The notes under the pieces: model-generated
The model's database searches: none
What the model was told of the DNA's origin: nothing
Seen by the model: the letters and a program-made list of their open reading frames with translations, nothing else
Part shown: one piece after another, positions 1 through 8,311 of the stretch
How positions within the stretch are numbered: position 1 is the stretch's first letter
How the letters are laid out: every line of letters begins with the position of its first letter
Position numbers and translations under genes: made by a program
Origin: an uncultured Eubacterium sp.
GTDB lineage: Bacteria; Bacillota; Clostridia; Oscillospirales; Acutalibacteraceae
NCBI GenBank assembly: GCA_944385025.1
Contig: CALWVQ010000054.1
Span: forward strand, 1 to 50,868
Direction: 5' to 3'
Length of the DNA: 50,868 bases

Positions 1-37
1 ACTGCGCCATACCAGCTTATTTTTACTGAAAAAAGGA

Positions 38-277
38 CTAATTATTACCGCTGTTATCGTCATAATAATAGCCGGTTGTATCTATGGAGTCCGGTTCGTC
101 AGGTATTACAATAACACAAATTAAATAAATAATCAAGCCCGGAATTGCAGTTGAAAAAATTGATACCAAAACCCATACCAACCTTACAATTGTAGGGTCA
201 ATGTTAAAGTAATGAGCAATACCTCCGCACACTCCGGATATCATTCTCTGACTTTTACTTCTGTAGATTTTTTTCAT
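38..277 (-). CDS. PspC-domain small membrane protein
   Basis: Protein of 79 residues. It starts MKKIYRSKSQRMISGVCGG, the usual opening of PspC-domain proteins, with the 'GVCGGIA' and 'DPTIVRLVWV' motifs followed by one hydrophobic segment at about residues 30-55 and a short acidic tail rich in Tyr and Asp. PspC proteins are inner-membrane proteins linked to envelope stress; in Firmicutes many are stand-alone and their exact role is unsettled. The ATG at 277 was chosen because an AGGAAAAGG ribosome site lies just upstream; a longer in-frame extension to 313 runs into the end of the upstream gene and lacks such a site. It is the last gene of the lgt-folD-pncC cluster. Confidence 0.85.
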   Translation of the reverse strand: MKKIYRSKSQRMISGVCGGIAHYFNIDPTIVRLVWVLVSIFSTAIPGLIIYLICVIVIPDEPDSIDTTGYYYDDNSGNN

Positions 278-299
278 ATTCCTTTTCCTCTTTTGATGC

Positions 300-767
300 T
301 TACAGCATATCAATCAGCGTTTTGAGTACAAATTCTACGCTTGATTTCCTTACTTGGTTTCTGCCGATTTCGCCAAACTGCATTGTGCAGGTTTGGGTTT
401 TTCCGTTAATACAAAAACCGAAGCAGACCATACCTACCGGCTTTTTTTTAGTGCCGCCGCCCGGACCGGCAACGCCGGTAATTCCAACGCCTACCTGTGC
501 TCCGGATTTTTTGCAGACGCCCTGCGCCATTTCACAAGCCACCTCTTCGCTGACCACACCGTTTGACAGTATTGTATCAGCCTGAACGCCTAAGATTTTT
601 ATTTTTGCTTCGTTTGCATAGGTGACAAAGGACATATCAAGCACCTTGGATGCGTTGGTAACATTAACAAGGGTGCCGCAGCAAAGTCCGCCGGTGCAGG
701 ACTCGGCAAAAGATATTTTATATCCTTTTTCTATCAGCTTGTCAACAAGCTGTTCTTCAAGAGCCAT
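300..767 (-). CDS. pncC: CinA C-terminal-type nicotinamide-nucleotide amidase
   Basis: Stand-alone CinA-C domain of 155 residues. The family deamidates nicotinamide mononucleotide to nicotinate mononucleotide in pyridine-nucleotide recycling. The diagnostic motifs are 'SFAESCTGG' near residue 19 with the conserved Ser/Cys pair, and 'GITGVAGPGGG' near residue 95. The N-terminal CinA domain (MoCF-biosynthesis fold) is absent, so this is the short PncC form. The ATG at 767 is preceded by GAGGAC at good spacing; the in-frame TTG at 782 lies inside folD and has no site. The gene begins four bases after the folD stop, so the two are very probably translationally coupled. Confidence 0.88.
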   Translation of the reverse strand: MALEEQLVDKLIEKGYKISFAESCTGGLCCGTLVNVTNASKVLDMSFVTYANEAKIKILGVQADTILSNGVVSEEVACEMAQGVCKKSGAQVGVGITGVAGPGGGTKKKPVGMVCFGFCINGKTQTCTMQFGEIGRNQVRKSSVEFVLKTLIDML

Positions 768-771
768 TTTA

Positions 772-1629
772 TCAGTCCTCAATATTGTTTTGAATTTTAG
801 CGGCGGTTAGAGTATTTTGCATAAGCATTGAAATTGTCATAGGGCCAACACCGCCCGGAACGGGAGTGATATATGAGCATTTATCTTTTACGTTTTCAAA
901 ATCAACGTCGCCGCAAAGCTTTCCGTTTTCATCTCTGTCCATACCTACATCTATTACAACAGCGCCGTCCTTAACCATATCAGCAGTAACAAACTTTGCT
1001 TTTCCGATGGCGGCAACAAGAATATCTGCTGTTTTTGTAATTTCTTTCAAGTCAGCAGTTCTTGAATGAGTAATCTCAACAGTAGCATTTTCGTGAAGAA
1101 GAAGCATTGCCATAGGCTTTCCTACAATATTGCTTCTTCCCATAACAACGGCTTTTTTGCCGCTGATTTCTACCCCTGTGCTGTGGATAAGCTCCATAAC
1201 TCCTGCCGGAGTGCAGGGAAGGAAGCTGTAATCGCCTATCATTATTGCACCTACGTTTACAGGGTGAAAAGCATCAACGTCTTTTATGGGGTCAATAAGA
1301 TTAATAACCTCTTTGTCGTCAAGGTGTTTTGGAAGAGGAAGCTGACAGAGAATACCGTTTATTTCAGGTCTTTCGTTCAATTCCTTTACAAGAGTGTTTA
1401 ATTCCTCCTGTGTAGTACTTTCAGGGAGAGCAAATTTCTCGCTGTAAAAGCCAACCTCTTCACAGGCTTTCTCCTTGTTTCTTACATAAACCTGCGAAGC
1501 AGGATCTTCGCCTACAATGATAACTGCAAGTCCCGGTGTAATGCCCTTGTTCTTCAGTTCTTCTGTTTCTTTTGCCACACGTTCTCTAACCTGTCTTGAT
1601 ACAAGCTTTCCGTCAATTATTTGTGCCAT
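772..1629 (-). CDS. folD: Methylenetetrahydrofolate dehydrogenase/cyclohydrolase
   Basis: Bifunctional FolD of 285 residues, the usual length. It interconverts 5,10-methylene-, methenyl- and 10-formyl-tetrahydrofolate in the cytoplasm, supplying one-carbon units for purines and formyl-Met-tRNA. Visible motifs are '[13 protein letters not shown]' with the catalytic Lys, '[12 protein letters not shown]', the Rossmann-fold dinucleotide site '[16 protein letters not shown]' and the C-terminal signature '[10 protein letters not shown]'. The start overlaps the end of lgt by 17 bases and the gene is followed at once by pncC, so it belongs to a tight minus-strand operon. Nothing in the sequence looks unusual. 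Confidence 0.97.
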   Translation of the reverse strand: MAQIIDGKLVSRQVRERVAKETEELKNKGITPGLAVIIVGEDPASQVYVRNKEKACEEVGFYSEKFALPESTTQEELNTLVKELNERPEINGILCQLPLPKHLDDKEVINLIDPIKDVDAFHPVNVGAIMIGDYSFLPCTPAGVMELIHSTGVEISGKKAVVMGRSNIVGKPMAMLLLHENATVEITHSRTADLKEITKTADILVAAIGKAKFVTADMVKDGAVVIDVGMDRDENGKLCGDVDFENVKDKCSYITPVPGGVGPMTISMLMQNTLTAAKIQNNIED

Positions 1630-2563
1630 TTTCTATCTCCGTCTTTTCATCAGATTTGTTGTTTTCGGCGTCGCTGTCCAGTTTAAGACAGTTCCACAGC
1701 GTGCCTTTTTTGTATTTAGTATAGCATATTGCAAAAGCCACTGCAAACAGTACAACGATTATTATTGAGAGCAGCTGACTTACCCTCAATGTAGTGTCGC
1801 CGATGTATAGACTGTCTGTACGCAGCCCTTCAACAACAGCTCTTTCAAGACCGTACCAAATGCCGTAAAGCATAAATACTTCGCCTTTGAATTTTCTCTT
1901 GTGTTTTAAAATGTAGTTGAGAATAAAGAAGCCTAAAATACACCATACGCTTTCATATAAAAACGTAGGATGAACCGGTAAATCAGGGTCAACCTCCATA
2001 CCTTTTGCGGCGATTACGTCGGCGTTTGCCTCAATATTCTCTTTGATTTTAAGGCTCCACATTCTAAAGGGAGAGGTGGTGGTATTAATTCCAAATGCCT
2101 CTTGGTTGAAAAAGTTTCCCCATCTGCCGATACCCTGACCGATTAAAAGTCCGATACCGCCTAAATCAAGCAGGTTAGGAAAGTTGATTTTGCCGATTTT
2201 GCAGCCTATTGCAGCGCCGATAAGAGCGCCTATAATTCCACCGTAAATTGCAAGTCCGCCGTGCCAAATCATAGGTATTTCCGCAAGATGCTCTTTGTAA
2301 TATGACCACTCAAAAATTACATAGTAGCCTCTTGCGCAGATAATGCCTAAAATAGTACCCCAAATAAGTACGTCCGTCATTCCGTCAAGACTCATCTTCC
2401 ACTTATAAGCCATTCTGCCGCCGTAAAGTACGGCAAGGGCAAATCCTATTGCAATGATAAGTCCGTAAAAATGAATTTCATATCCGAAGATTGTAAATGC
2501 AACAGAGGGCAAATCAAAATCAATACCCAAGCCCTCAAAATAAACTCTTGTGTAGTTGCTCAT
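1613..2563 (-). CDS. lgt: Prolipoprotein diacylglyceryl transferase
   Basis: Lgt is an integral membrane enzyme of about seven helices. It moves diacylglycerol from phosphatidylglycerol onto the lipobox cysteine of prolipoproteins, the first step of lipoprotein maturation. The 316-residue protein shows '[16 protein letters not shown]' and the Lgt signature '[17 protein letters not shown]' with its essential Arg and Asn, followed by 'HPTFLYES'. The C-terminal 30 residues are a charged acidic cytoplasmic tail beyond the family core. Its end overlaps folD by 17 bases. Likely substrates in this window are the amino-acid-binding and oligopeptide-binding lipoproteins at 10337 and 30827. Confidence 0.96.
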   Translation of the reverse strand: MSNYTRVYFEGLGIDFDLPSVAFTIFGYEIHFYGLIIAIGFALAVLYGGRMAYKWKMSLDGMTDVLIWGTILGIICARGYYVIFEWSYYKEHLAEIPMIWHGGLAIYGGIIGALIGAAIGCKIGKINFPNLLDLGGIGLLIGQGIGRWGNFFNQEAFGINTTTSPFRMWSLKIKENIEANADVIAAKGMEVDPDLPVHPTFLYESVWCILGFFILNYILKHKRKFKGEVFMLYGIWYGLERAVVEGLRTDSLYIGDTTLRVSQLLSIIIVVLFAVAFAICYTKYKKGTLWNCLKLDSDAENNKSDEKTEIENGTNN

Positions 2564-2592
2564 AAAAATTACCGTTTATCTTTCTATGTGTG

Positions 2593-3864
2593 TTATTTGC
2601 TCTTTACAACTGAAAGAGCGCTGTATTTTTCGTCCATAACGCAGTTAAGGCGTTTTTCAACATCTTCTTTGGTCACCGTTTTGTACGCATCCAAAATGTC
2701 AAATATTGAATTCCAACCGCTGAAATGGGTGTTTATAAAGTTGTTGGCAATATAGCTTATATAATTATAGTTCATAATTTCTTTGCCGTAAAGAGAACGG
2801 CGCGCCGTTTCAAACTGTTCGTCAGTTATGCCTTCTTTTTTCAGCTTTGCCACTGCCTCTTTGATTTTTTCGCTTACTGCTTTAGGATTTTCGCTTTCAC
2901 CCTCAAATAAAATAGCCTCATAACCGTAGCCTGTAAAGTATTCCTTTGAAAATGACGCGTTTATCAGCCCCGACTCAAACATTTCGTTATAGAGGTCAGA
3001 GGTGTCGCCTGCAAGGATTTCAAGAAGTACAGAAGTTTCCGTAACAGTCTTGATATTTTGTTCCGGTTTTTCGCAGTCCTCTTTGTATCCGAATGCGAAA
3101 ACAGGCATATTCATTGCAAGGTGGTATTCCTCATAATTTTTAACTATTTCTCTCGGCTCATTTTCAAAGCTTCTTTCAATTGTGATTTCAGGTGCTTTTT
3201 TCAGCATCTTGTCACACATTTTGACAACCTGTTGGGGTGTTACGTCTCCCACAACTGCAAGGCACATATTGTTGAGATTGTAAAAAGTATCGTAACAGTC
3301 GTAAAGAAGTTTGTCCGTGATTTTTGAAATTGAGTCAACCGTTCCGGCAATGTCTATTCTTACAGGATGATTTTTGTATAAACACTTGAGAAGATTAAAT
3401 GTGCTCATCCAGCCGGGATCGTCGTAATACATTGTTATTTCCTGACCTATTATGCCCTGTTCTTTCTCAACGGTTTTTGCCGTAAAATAGGGGTGGGTAA
3501 CAAAGTCGAGAAGAATTTCCAATGACGCCTCAAAATTATCACTGCACTTGAAAAGGTAGCACGTTTTGTCAAAAGAGGTGTAGGCATTGGCGCTGGCGCC
3601 TGTTTTTGCATATCTTGTAAAAGCGTCTAAATCCTCGCTTTCAAAAAGCTTATGCTCAAGAAAATGAGCAATACCTTCGGGAACTGATGTCCATTCTTTC
3701 TTGTCGGAACGCTTGAAACGATTGTCAATAGAGCCGTATTTTGTGCCGAAGATTGCATAGGTTGATGAGTAGTTTTCTTTCGGCATTACAAATATTTTAA
3801 GACCGCTTTCGTGGTCGATTTCATAATAGCTGTCTGAAAGAATTTCTGATTTAATCTGTTTCAT
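2593..3864 (-). CDS. M16 family zinc peptidase, catalytic-type subunit (YmfH-like)
   Basis: Peptidase of 423 residues with the inverted zinc motif of family M16, 'HFLEH', in the context 'EGIAHFLEHKLFE' near residue 66, plus a downstream Glu in the typical region. M16B enzymes of this kind in Firmicutes resemble B. subtilis YmfH and sit beside an inactive partner (YmfF). The start codon shares one base with the stop of the partner gene immediately upstream (TAATG junction), so the two are translationally coupled and probably form a heterodimer. The substrate is unknown; the family cuts short unfolded peptides. No signal peptide is visible, so it is probably cytoplasmic. Confidence 0.9.
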   Translation of the reverse strand: MKQIKSEILSDSYYEIDHESGLKIFVMPKENYSSTYAIFGTKYGSIDNRFKRSDKKEWTSVPEGIAHFLEHKLFESEDLDAFTRYAKTGASANAYTSFDKTCYLFKCSDNFEASLEILLDFVTHPYFTAKTVEKEQGIIGQEITMYYDDPGWMSTFNLLKCLYKNHPVRIDIAGTVDSISKITDKLLYDCYDTFYNLNNMCLAVVGDVTPQQVVKMCDKMLKKAPEITIERSFENEPREIVKNYEEYHLAMNMPVFAFGYKEDCEKPEQNIKTVTETSVLLEILAGDTSDLYNEMFESGLINASFSKEYFTGYGYEAILFEGESENPKAVSEKIKEAVAKLKKEGITDEQFETARRSLYGKEIMNYNYISYIANNFINTHFSGWNSIFDILDAYKTVTKEDVEKRLNCVMDEKYSALSVVKSK

Positions 3865-5141
3865 TATTTGTCCTCCTTTGGTGATGAAAGCTTGTAAATT
3901 GTGTCAAGGGACAACAAATTAGAGCACTGTTCAATCTGTTTTTTTGTAACCTTGTCAATCTGTGCTGTTTCTTCATCCGGAGTCTTAAGAGTCGGCTGGG
4001 TAATTTGAGAAGAATACCAAGCGTTCAAAAGAGAAGGGGAGTCATTAAAGGTTTTAATAACATCCTCTGTAGAAATTTTTGCCGCCTCAAATTCATCGTC
4101 AAAATCGCCGTTTTTGATTAAATCAAGCTGATGCTCAATTTCATTAACCGCTTTGTCCATATTTTCTTCATTGCAGCCGCACTGTATCATAATATAACTT
4201 TTCAGTTTTGTGTATCTTGCGCCGCAGTAATAGCAAAGGCTCATTTTTTCGCGAACATTTGCAAACAGTTTTGAATAAGGACCGCCGCCGAAAATGTCAC
4301 AAAACAGACGCATAGCAGGAGCAAGCTTGTCCTCGGGTTTAAGGTTAACTCTGTAACCTACTATAAGCTTGCCTTGGTTAACGTCAATTCTTTCCGTTTT
4401 TTCTTTGACTTTTTCTGCAACAGGAACAAATTCTGTTTCTTTAAGTCCTGTATATCTTCTGTTTATGTTTTCAAATTTTTCGCATATGAGCGATGCGGTT
4501 TTTTCAGCATCCGTGCTGCCTACAACAACTATTGAAATTTTTGCTGTTTCGATTATTTCGTTATAAGCTTCTTTGCACTGCTGCGAAGTGAGCGCTTTGA
4601 TGCTTTCTACATCGCCGAATTTGTTTGTGCCGTATGTTTCATTTTCAAACATAAGACTTTCAGCCTGTCTTAAAACATAAATGCGCTTTTCATTGTTTTC
4701 TGCCTCAATCTGCTCAATAAGCAGTCTTTTTTCAGCCTCAATGTCTTCTTGGTAAAAATTGTTGTTGTCGTCAAATTTTGGCTCTAAAAGCAGAGAGGTA
4801 AGAAGGTCTATACACTCCAGCGCAATGCTTTTTCCGTCAAGAGAAAATCTGTCGTCAACACAGCTTATACCAAGGCTTAATACTTGATTGTCACCGTATT
4901 TTTCCACATTTGCGGATATTTCGGCGCCGTAAAGATAAGCAAGTTTTTTGTTAAGAACTGCCATTGAGGGATATTTACTGTTTTTCCTCGAAAGCATGTT
5001 TATAACGAGGGCATACGCGCTTGCTGTGTCTTTACTCAAGGGCATTGCAAGGTTAATTGTAATTTCACTTGTTTTAAAGTGTTTTGCGTCAACGCTGACA
5101 AGGGATATACCGTCAGCAATGATTTTTTCACAATGTTTCAC
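3864..5141 (-). CDS. M16 family peptidase, partner subunit without HxxEH (YmfF-like)
   Basis: Protein of 425 residues with the M16 fold but no HxxEH zinc motif at the expected place ('DTASAYALVINMLSRK'). It keeps the C-domain 'GGPYSKLFANVREKMSLCYY' region with the Arg/Tyr pair that binds substrate in two-subunit M16B enzymes. This matches the known split of catalytic and substrate-binding roles between YmfH- and YmfF-type proteins. The GTG at 5141 was preferred because GGAGG lies eight bases upstream; a longer reading from 5201 begins with a hydrophobic stretch encoded by the AT-rich leader. It overlaps the next peptidase gene by one base. Confidence 0.88.
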   Translation of the reverse strand: MKHCEKIIADGISLVSVDAKHFKTSEITINLAMPLSKDTASAYALVINMLSRKNSKYPSMAVLNKKLAYLYGAEISANVEKYGDNQVLSLGISCVDDRFSLDGKSIALECIDLLTSLLLEPKFDDNNNFYQEDIEAEKRLLIEQIEAENNEKRIYVLRQAESLMFENETYGTNKFGDVESIKALTSQQCKEAYNEIIETAKISIVVVGSTDAEKTASLICEKFENINRRYTGLKETEFVPVAEKVKEKTERIDVNQGKLIVGYRVNLKPEDKLAPAMRLFCDIFGGGPYSKLFANVREKMSLCYYCGARYTKLKSYIMIQCGCNEENMDKAVNEIEHQLDLIKNGDFDDEFEAAKISTEDVIKTFNDSPSLLNAWYSSQITQPTLKTPDEETAQIDKVTKKQIEQCSNLLSLDTIYKLSSPKEDK

Positions 5142-5211
5142 ATTAACTTCCTCCAAATCTGTAACAGAGATAATATAACATATTATTACCAAAATTTCCA
5201 CATATATTTAA

Positions 5212-5577
5212 TTACAAAAGCAAATAGAGCAGAGCAAGTATGAGCTTGTTGTCTGCTCCTTCTTTGTTGAGTATTAAAATCAGTGCAAGAATAATTATAA
5301 ACGAATTGTCTTTTTCTCCGTCAAACAATCCGTCAAGCATTCCTAATATTGAACCTTGATTATTTCTTCGTTTTTCTTCTGTGCGCTCTTTTTCTGATTG
5401 TTGTTCTTCTCTTTCTTTGTTCTGTGAAGAACTGTTATTTTCCCGTTGGTTTTGACGGCTTTGACTGTTGTTTAAACGGGAAAAATCAGAATTCTGCGTA
5501 TACCTGTTTGCTCTGTTTCTCATATCCATTACACGTCTTTTAGCCTCGTTTATGTCAGCGTCTGAAAACTGTGCCAT
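5212..5577 (-). CDS. Protein of unknown function with charged linker and hydrophobic C-terminus
   Basis: I do not recognise a named family. The 121-residue protein has three parts: a basic N-terminal helix ('INEAKRRVMDMRNRANRY'), a low-complexity central region from about residue 30 to 75 rich in Asn, Gln, Glu, Lys and Ser, and a hydrophobic C-terminus with two short segments ('FIIILALILILNKEG' and 'KLILALLYLLL') ending at the stop. A tail of this kind suggests a membrane or protein-interaction helix. Its start shares one base with the stop of the gene upstream and GGAG lies eight bases before it. It is the last of three linked unknown genes and precedes the M16 pair. Confidence 0.7.
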   Translation of the reverse strand: MAQFSDADINEAKRRVMDMRNRANRYTQNSDFSRLNNSQSRQNQRENNSSSQNKEREEQQSEKERTEEKRRNNQGSILGMLDGLFDGEKDNSFIIILALILILNKEGADNKLILALLYLLL

Positions 5578-5957
5578 TAAAACAGCTCCTTGAGAAGAGG
5601 CAGTACCTCAAAAAGTTTCAGTATTCGCAGCGCTTGGTCTGCTCTGTCCTGCTTTTCAGGACTTAAATGGGGCTTTAGCGCCATAATTAAGTCTACGTTT
5701 TTATTTTGCGTGCTGTTCATTCTGTCAAATATTTTTTTCGCTTTCATTACCATATCGAAATCGATATTTTCAAAACCTAAATTAGCAGGCAGGTTTGTCT
5801 GATTTTTTTGTGAACTTTCTTTAAAGTGATTTTGTTCCTGCCTTTGCTGGCTTTTTTGTGCTTCCTCACCTAAAATAGATGAGGCAACACCTTTTAGCAT
5901 ATCTATATCGTCACTGCTTAAATTTGCAATAATATCATTAATGTTATCCATATCCAT
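5577..5957 (-). CDS. Small helical protein of unknown function
   Basis: A 126-residue protein that I cannot assign to a named family. The N-terminus is acidic and helical ('INDIIANLSSDDIDMLKGVASSILG'), a polar Gln/Asn/Lys-rich stretch covers about residues 33-56, and the C-terminal half is a predicted helical module containing 'LIMALKPHLSPEKQDRADQA' followed by 'LKLFEVLPLLKELF'. That C-terminal pattern reminds me of uncharacterised clostridial proteins encoded beside others with a hydrophobic C-terminal helix pair, but this is recollection, not a search result. It begins four bases after the upstream stop and ends in a one-base overlap with the next gene. Confidence 0.7.
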   Translation of the reverse strand: MDMDNINDIIANLSSDDIDMLKGVASSILGEEAQKSQQRQEQNHFKESSQKNQTNLPANLGFENIDFDMVMKAKKIFDRMNSTQNKNVDLIMALKPHLSPEKQDRADQALRILKLFEVLPLLKELF

Positions 5958-5960
5958 AGG

Positions 5961-6212
5961 TTATTTTTCTCCTGCTTTGTCTCCTAAAATCTTTTTCATA
6001 AGTTCTTTTGCTTGTGGTGTTGAAAGAAGCTTTTTTGTAGCCTCTTTATCGCTTAAAACACTTTTTAACTGTTTAGTTGCGTCCTTTGATAAGTTTTGAT
6101 TTATAAAGTCGTCAAGTTTTCCGTTGTCTGCTGCTTGCTTCATTTTTCCTATATCTATTCCGCTTTTTTTCTGTGCGTCTTTCATAAGTTTGTTTATTTC
6201 GTTATTGTTCAT
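5961..6212 (-). CDS. Small charged helical protein of unknown function
   Basis: An 83-residue, Lys- and Asp-rich protein predicted to be almost all helix ('INKLMKDAQKKSGIDIGKMK', 'TPQAKELMKKILGDKAG'). No family is recognised. The ATG at 6212 is chosen because GAGGAG sits nine bases upstream; an in-frame TTG at 6221 would overlap that site. It is the first of three consecutive small genes with nearly no space between them, so they are probably made together. The -35 element of the divergent phosphoesterase promoter overlaps this start codon, so expression of the two directions may interfere. Confidence 0.68.
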   Translation of the reverse strand: MNNNEINKLMKDAQKKSGIDIGKMKQAADNGKLDDFINQNLSKDATKQLKSVLSDKEATKKLLSTPQAKELMKKILGDKAGEK

Positions 6213-6240
6213 TGAAATCAACTCCTCTTTATAGTATAAT
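6212..6240 (+). promoter_or_regulatory. SigA-type promoter for the phosphoesterase
   Basis: TTGAAA at 6212-6217, a 17-base spacer and a perfect TATAAT at 6235-6240 give a start near 6247, about 20 bases before the ATG at 6267. The -35 box lies on top of the start codon of the divergent small gene. Confidence 0.7.
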
Positions 6241-6266
6241 CTATGAAAAAGGCTGGTGTTTTATGA

Positions 6267-6728
6267 ATGAGAATTGTGGTGGTTTCAGACTCTCACAGAG
6301 CAACAAGATACTTGTATAAAATTGTTGAAAAGCATATGGATACTGCCGATTTGTTTATATTTTTAGGGGATATTGACAGTGACTTTGATTCCGTTTTAAT
6401 GCTTTATCCCAATATCAGATACGAAAGAGTAGCGGGCAATAACGATTTTTCCAGCGTTTATCCCTATGAAAAGCTGCTTGATTTGGGCGGTAAAAAAATT
6501 TTTATATGCCACGGCCACACAAAGCACGTGAAATTCGGCTACGGTGAGATTGTAAGCTTTTGCAAAAATATCGGCGCCGATTTGTGCCTTTTCGGTCATA
6601 CTCACGTTGCCTACAGTAATTACGACGACGGGTTATATATTCTTAATCCCGGCGCTGTATGCAGCGGGGAATATGCTATGGTGGATATTGAAAAGTCGGG
6701 TATTGTTCTGATACCCTGTAAAATATGA
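6267..6728 (+). CDS. YfcE/MJ0936-type metallophosphoesterase
   Basis: A 153-residue calcineurin-like phosphodiesterase. All metal-binding motifs are present in order: 'SDSH' (residues 7-10), 'GDIDSD', 'GNND', 'CHGHT' and 'FGHTH'. The compact size and motif set fit the YfcE/MJ0936 group, which hydrolyses phosphodiester bonds in vitro and whose cellular substrate is usually unknown. The start at 6267 gives the normal N-terminus 'MRIVVVSDSH'; an ATG four bases earlier is in another frame. It is followed seven bases later by the crcB reading frame, suggesting co-transcription. Confidence 0.9.
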   Translation: MRIVVVSDSHRATRYLYKIVEKHMDTADLFIFLGDIDSDFDSVLMLYPNIRYERVAGNNDFSSVYPYEKLLDLGGKKIFICHGHTKHVKFGYGEIVSFCKNIGADLCLFGHTHVAYSNYDDGLYILNPGAVCSGEYAMVDIEKSGIVLIPCKI

Positions 6729-6735
6729 GGTGACT

Positions 6736-7102
6736 ATGATTAAAATTCTTCTTGTTGGGGCAGGGGGCTTCGTAAGGTGCTGTTTTAAGATACCTTGCGG
6801 GTCTCATACCGCTTAAGGCGGACAGCGGTTTTCCCATAAAAACTTTTGCAATTAATGTTCTGGGAGCGTTCGTTATAGGTATAATTACCGCTCTTGTCAG
6901 CAAAGGGGACAATGTTAATCCTAATGTTGTACTTATGCTTCAAGTAGGCTTGTGCGGCGGATTTACAACGTTTTCCACTTTCGCATATGAAAGCTTTGAC
7001 TTAATGAAAAACGGCAGTATGCTTGTAGCTGTGCTCTATATGGTGTTAAGTGTTGTGTTCAGCGTTCTTGCCGTGTTTTTTGCGCATATACTTGTAAAAT
7101 AG
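6736..7102 (+). pseudogene. crcB: Fluoride channel CrcB/FluC gene with a one-base frameshift
   Basis: Translation from the ATG at 6736 reads MIKILLVGAGGFV and then leaves the family, ending at a stop at 6814. If one extra base is removed within 6772-6775, reading continues as G-A-V-L-R-Y-L-A-G with the CrcB patterns 'INVLGAFVIG' and 'GLCGGFTTFSTFAYE', then further transmembrane helices to the stop at 7100-7102, about 121 residues in all. CrcB proteins are small four-helix fluoride exporters working as dimers. The protein is otherwise intact, so this is either a very recent inactivation or a base-calling error. No fluoride riboswitch fits upstream, because only seven bases separate it from the preceding gene. 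Confidence 0.85.
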
Positions 7103-7120
7103 CAAAGTGTTTGATATACT
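7092..7120 (+). promoter_or_regulatory. SigA-type promoter for the esterase
   Basis: TTGTAA at 7092-7097, a 17-base spacer and TATACT at 7115-7120 lie just before the esterase gene, overlapping the end of crcB. The predicted start is about 24 bases before the ATG at 7151. Confidence 0.5.
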
Positions 7121-7150
7121 TCTATTTAGATTTTTTTGGGGGAGATACTT

Positions 7151-8290
7151 ATGCCTGAAGTAAAGGTTAAAGTAAGCAAAAAAGGAAAGGTGAAAAAAGC
7201 GTTGACAGCAGTTATTTGCGTTATTTTGGCCATTGCAGTGGTGGCAACGGTGTTTATCAGCGTTGTTACAAGAAAGCAAAACGATACTGATGAAAATCTT
7301 GTGTACGTAGGCGGAATGCTTAAGTCGGACACTATTGAATACCAAAGCGAAAGCGCTAAAGGTCTTGAAAAAAATCCTGTTATGAAATTAATGGAGATGA
7401 TTTGGTATTTCTGTTCTTTCGGCGACGAGAAAAAACACGAAAAACAAACTCCTCCCGAAGTGGAAATGGTAAAGGATATTCCGTATATCGACGACGGAAA
7501 TCTTTATCACCTTCTTGATGTTTATTATCCTAAGGGAACCGCGTCTGACGAAAAGCTTCCTGTTATTATAGATATTCACGGCGGCGGTTGGATGTACGCC
7601 ACAAAGGATTTGAACGAGTATTATTGCCGAGCTCTTGCTGACAGAGGATTTGTAGTATTCAATATGAGTTATCGCCTTGTTCCCGATGTTACTGTTGACG
7701 AACAGCTTCAGGATGTGGCTTATGCGCTTAAATGGATAAACGAAAATATGTCATCTTATCCCTGCGATACGGAAAACATAATGCTTACAGGAGATTCGGC
7801 AGGCGGTATGCTTTCCGTTTACTCTGAGGTTCTTCTTCAGAGCCCCGAACTGCGTGAGGTGTTTGGTGTAGTTGACGCAGGAATTGATATTGACGCTCTT
7901 GTGCTTACTTCTCCCGTTGCATATATGAAAGACGGGGCAATAAGCGTTTACACAAAGCTTTTGTGGGGAACTGATTATAAAGACAGAAAAACATATAACT
8001 ATATGAACCTTGACGAGATTATAGATTATGCACAGCTTCCGCCTACATACCTTATTACCAGCAGTGGTGACTCTATTGCTCACGACCAAACGCTAAAAGC
8101 TAATGAGCTTTTGCAAAGCAAGGGTGTTGAAACAGTGCTTAGGGATTATGATAAATTTGAGGGCAAGAGCCTTCCCCACGTTTTCAGTATTCTTGAGCCT
8201 TTTGACGAGATAGGCACAAGCACTATTGACGATGCTGTGGAATTTTACAGAAATGTAATTGAAGAAAATAAAACGGCGCAAGTGCAGTAA
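7151..8290 (+). CDS. Membrane-anchored alpha/beta-hydrolase (HSL-type esterase)
   Basis: A 379-residue protein with a basic N-terminus and one hydrophobic segment at about residues 17-38, which would tether the rest outside the cell. The catalytic domain shows the oxyanion-hole motif 'DIHGGGW' typical of hormone-sensitive-lipase-type esterases, the nucleophile elbow 'GDSAGG', a likely acid in 'SSGDSIAHD' and a likely His in 'LPHVFS', completing a Ser-Asp-His triad. The substrate is probably a short-chain ester or acetylated sugar; that is inference from the fold. The ATG at 7151 is preceded by GGGGGAG; an in-frame TTG at 7136 lies before that site. Confidence 0.85.
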   Translation: MPEVKVKVSKKGKVKKALTAVICVILAIAVVATVFISVVTRKQNDTDENLVYVGGMLKSDTIEYQSESAKGLEKNPVMKLMEMIWYFCSFGDEKKHEKQTPPEVEMVKDIPYIDDGNLYHLLDVYYPKGTASDEKLPVIIDIHGGGWMYATKDLNEYYCRALADRGFVVFNMSYRLVPDVTVDEQLQDVAYALKWINENMSSYPCDTENIMLTGDSAGGMLSVYSEVLLQSPELREVFGVVDAGIDIDALVLTSPVAYMKDGAISVYTKLLWGTDYKDRKTYNYMNLDEIIDYAQLPPTYLITSSGDSIAHDQTLKANELLQSKGVETVLRDYDKFEGKSLPHVFSILEPFDEIGTSTIDDAVEFYRNVIEENKTAQVQ

Positions 8291-8311
8291 AATAAGTAAG
8301 GGGTGTTTAAA

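Noticed and set aside
1066-1401. Open frame of 111 codons on the plus strand inside folD
   Set aside because: It lies opposite a well-supported gene, has no ribosome site and resembles no family.
6728-6760. Possible fluoride riboswitch before crcB
   Set aside because: Only seven bases separate the upstream stop and the crcB ATG, so there is no room for it.
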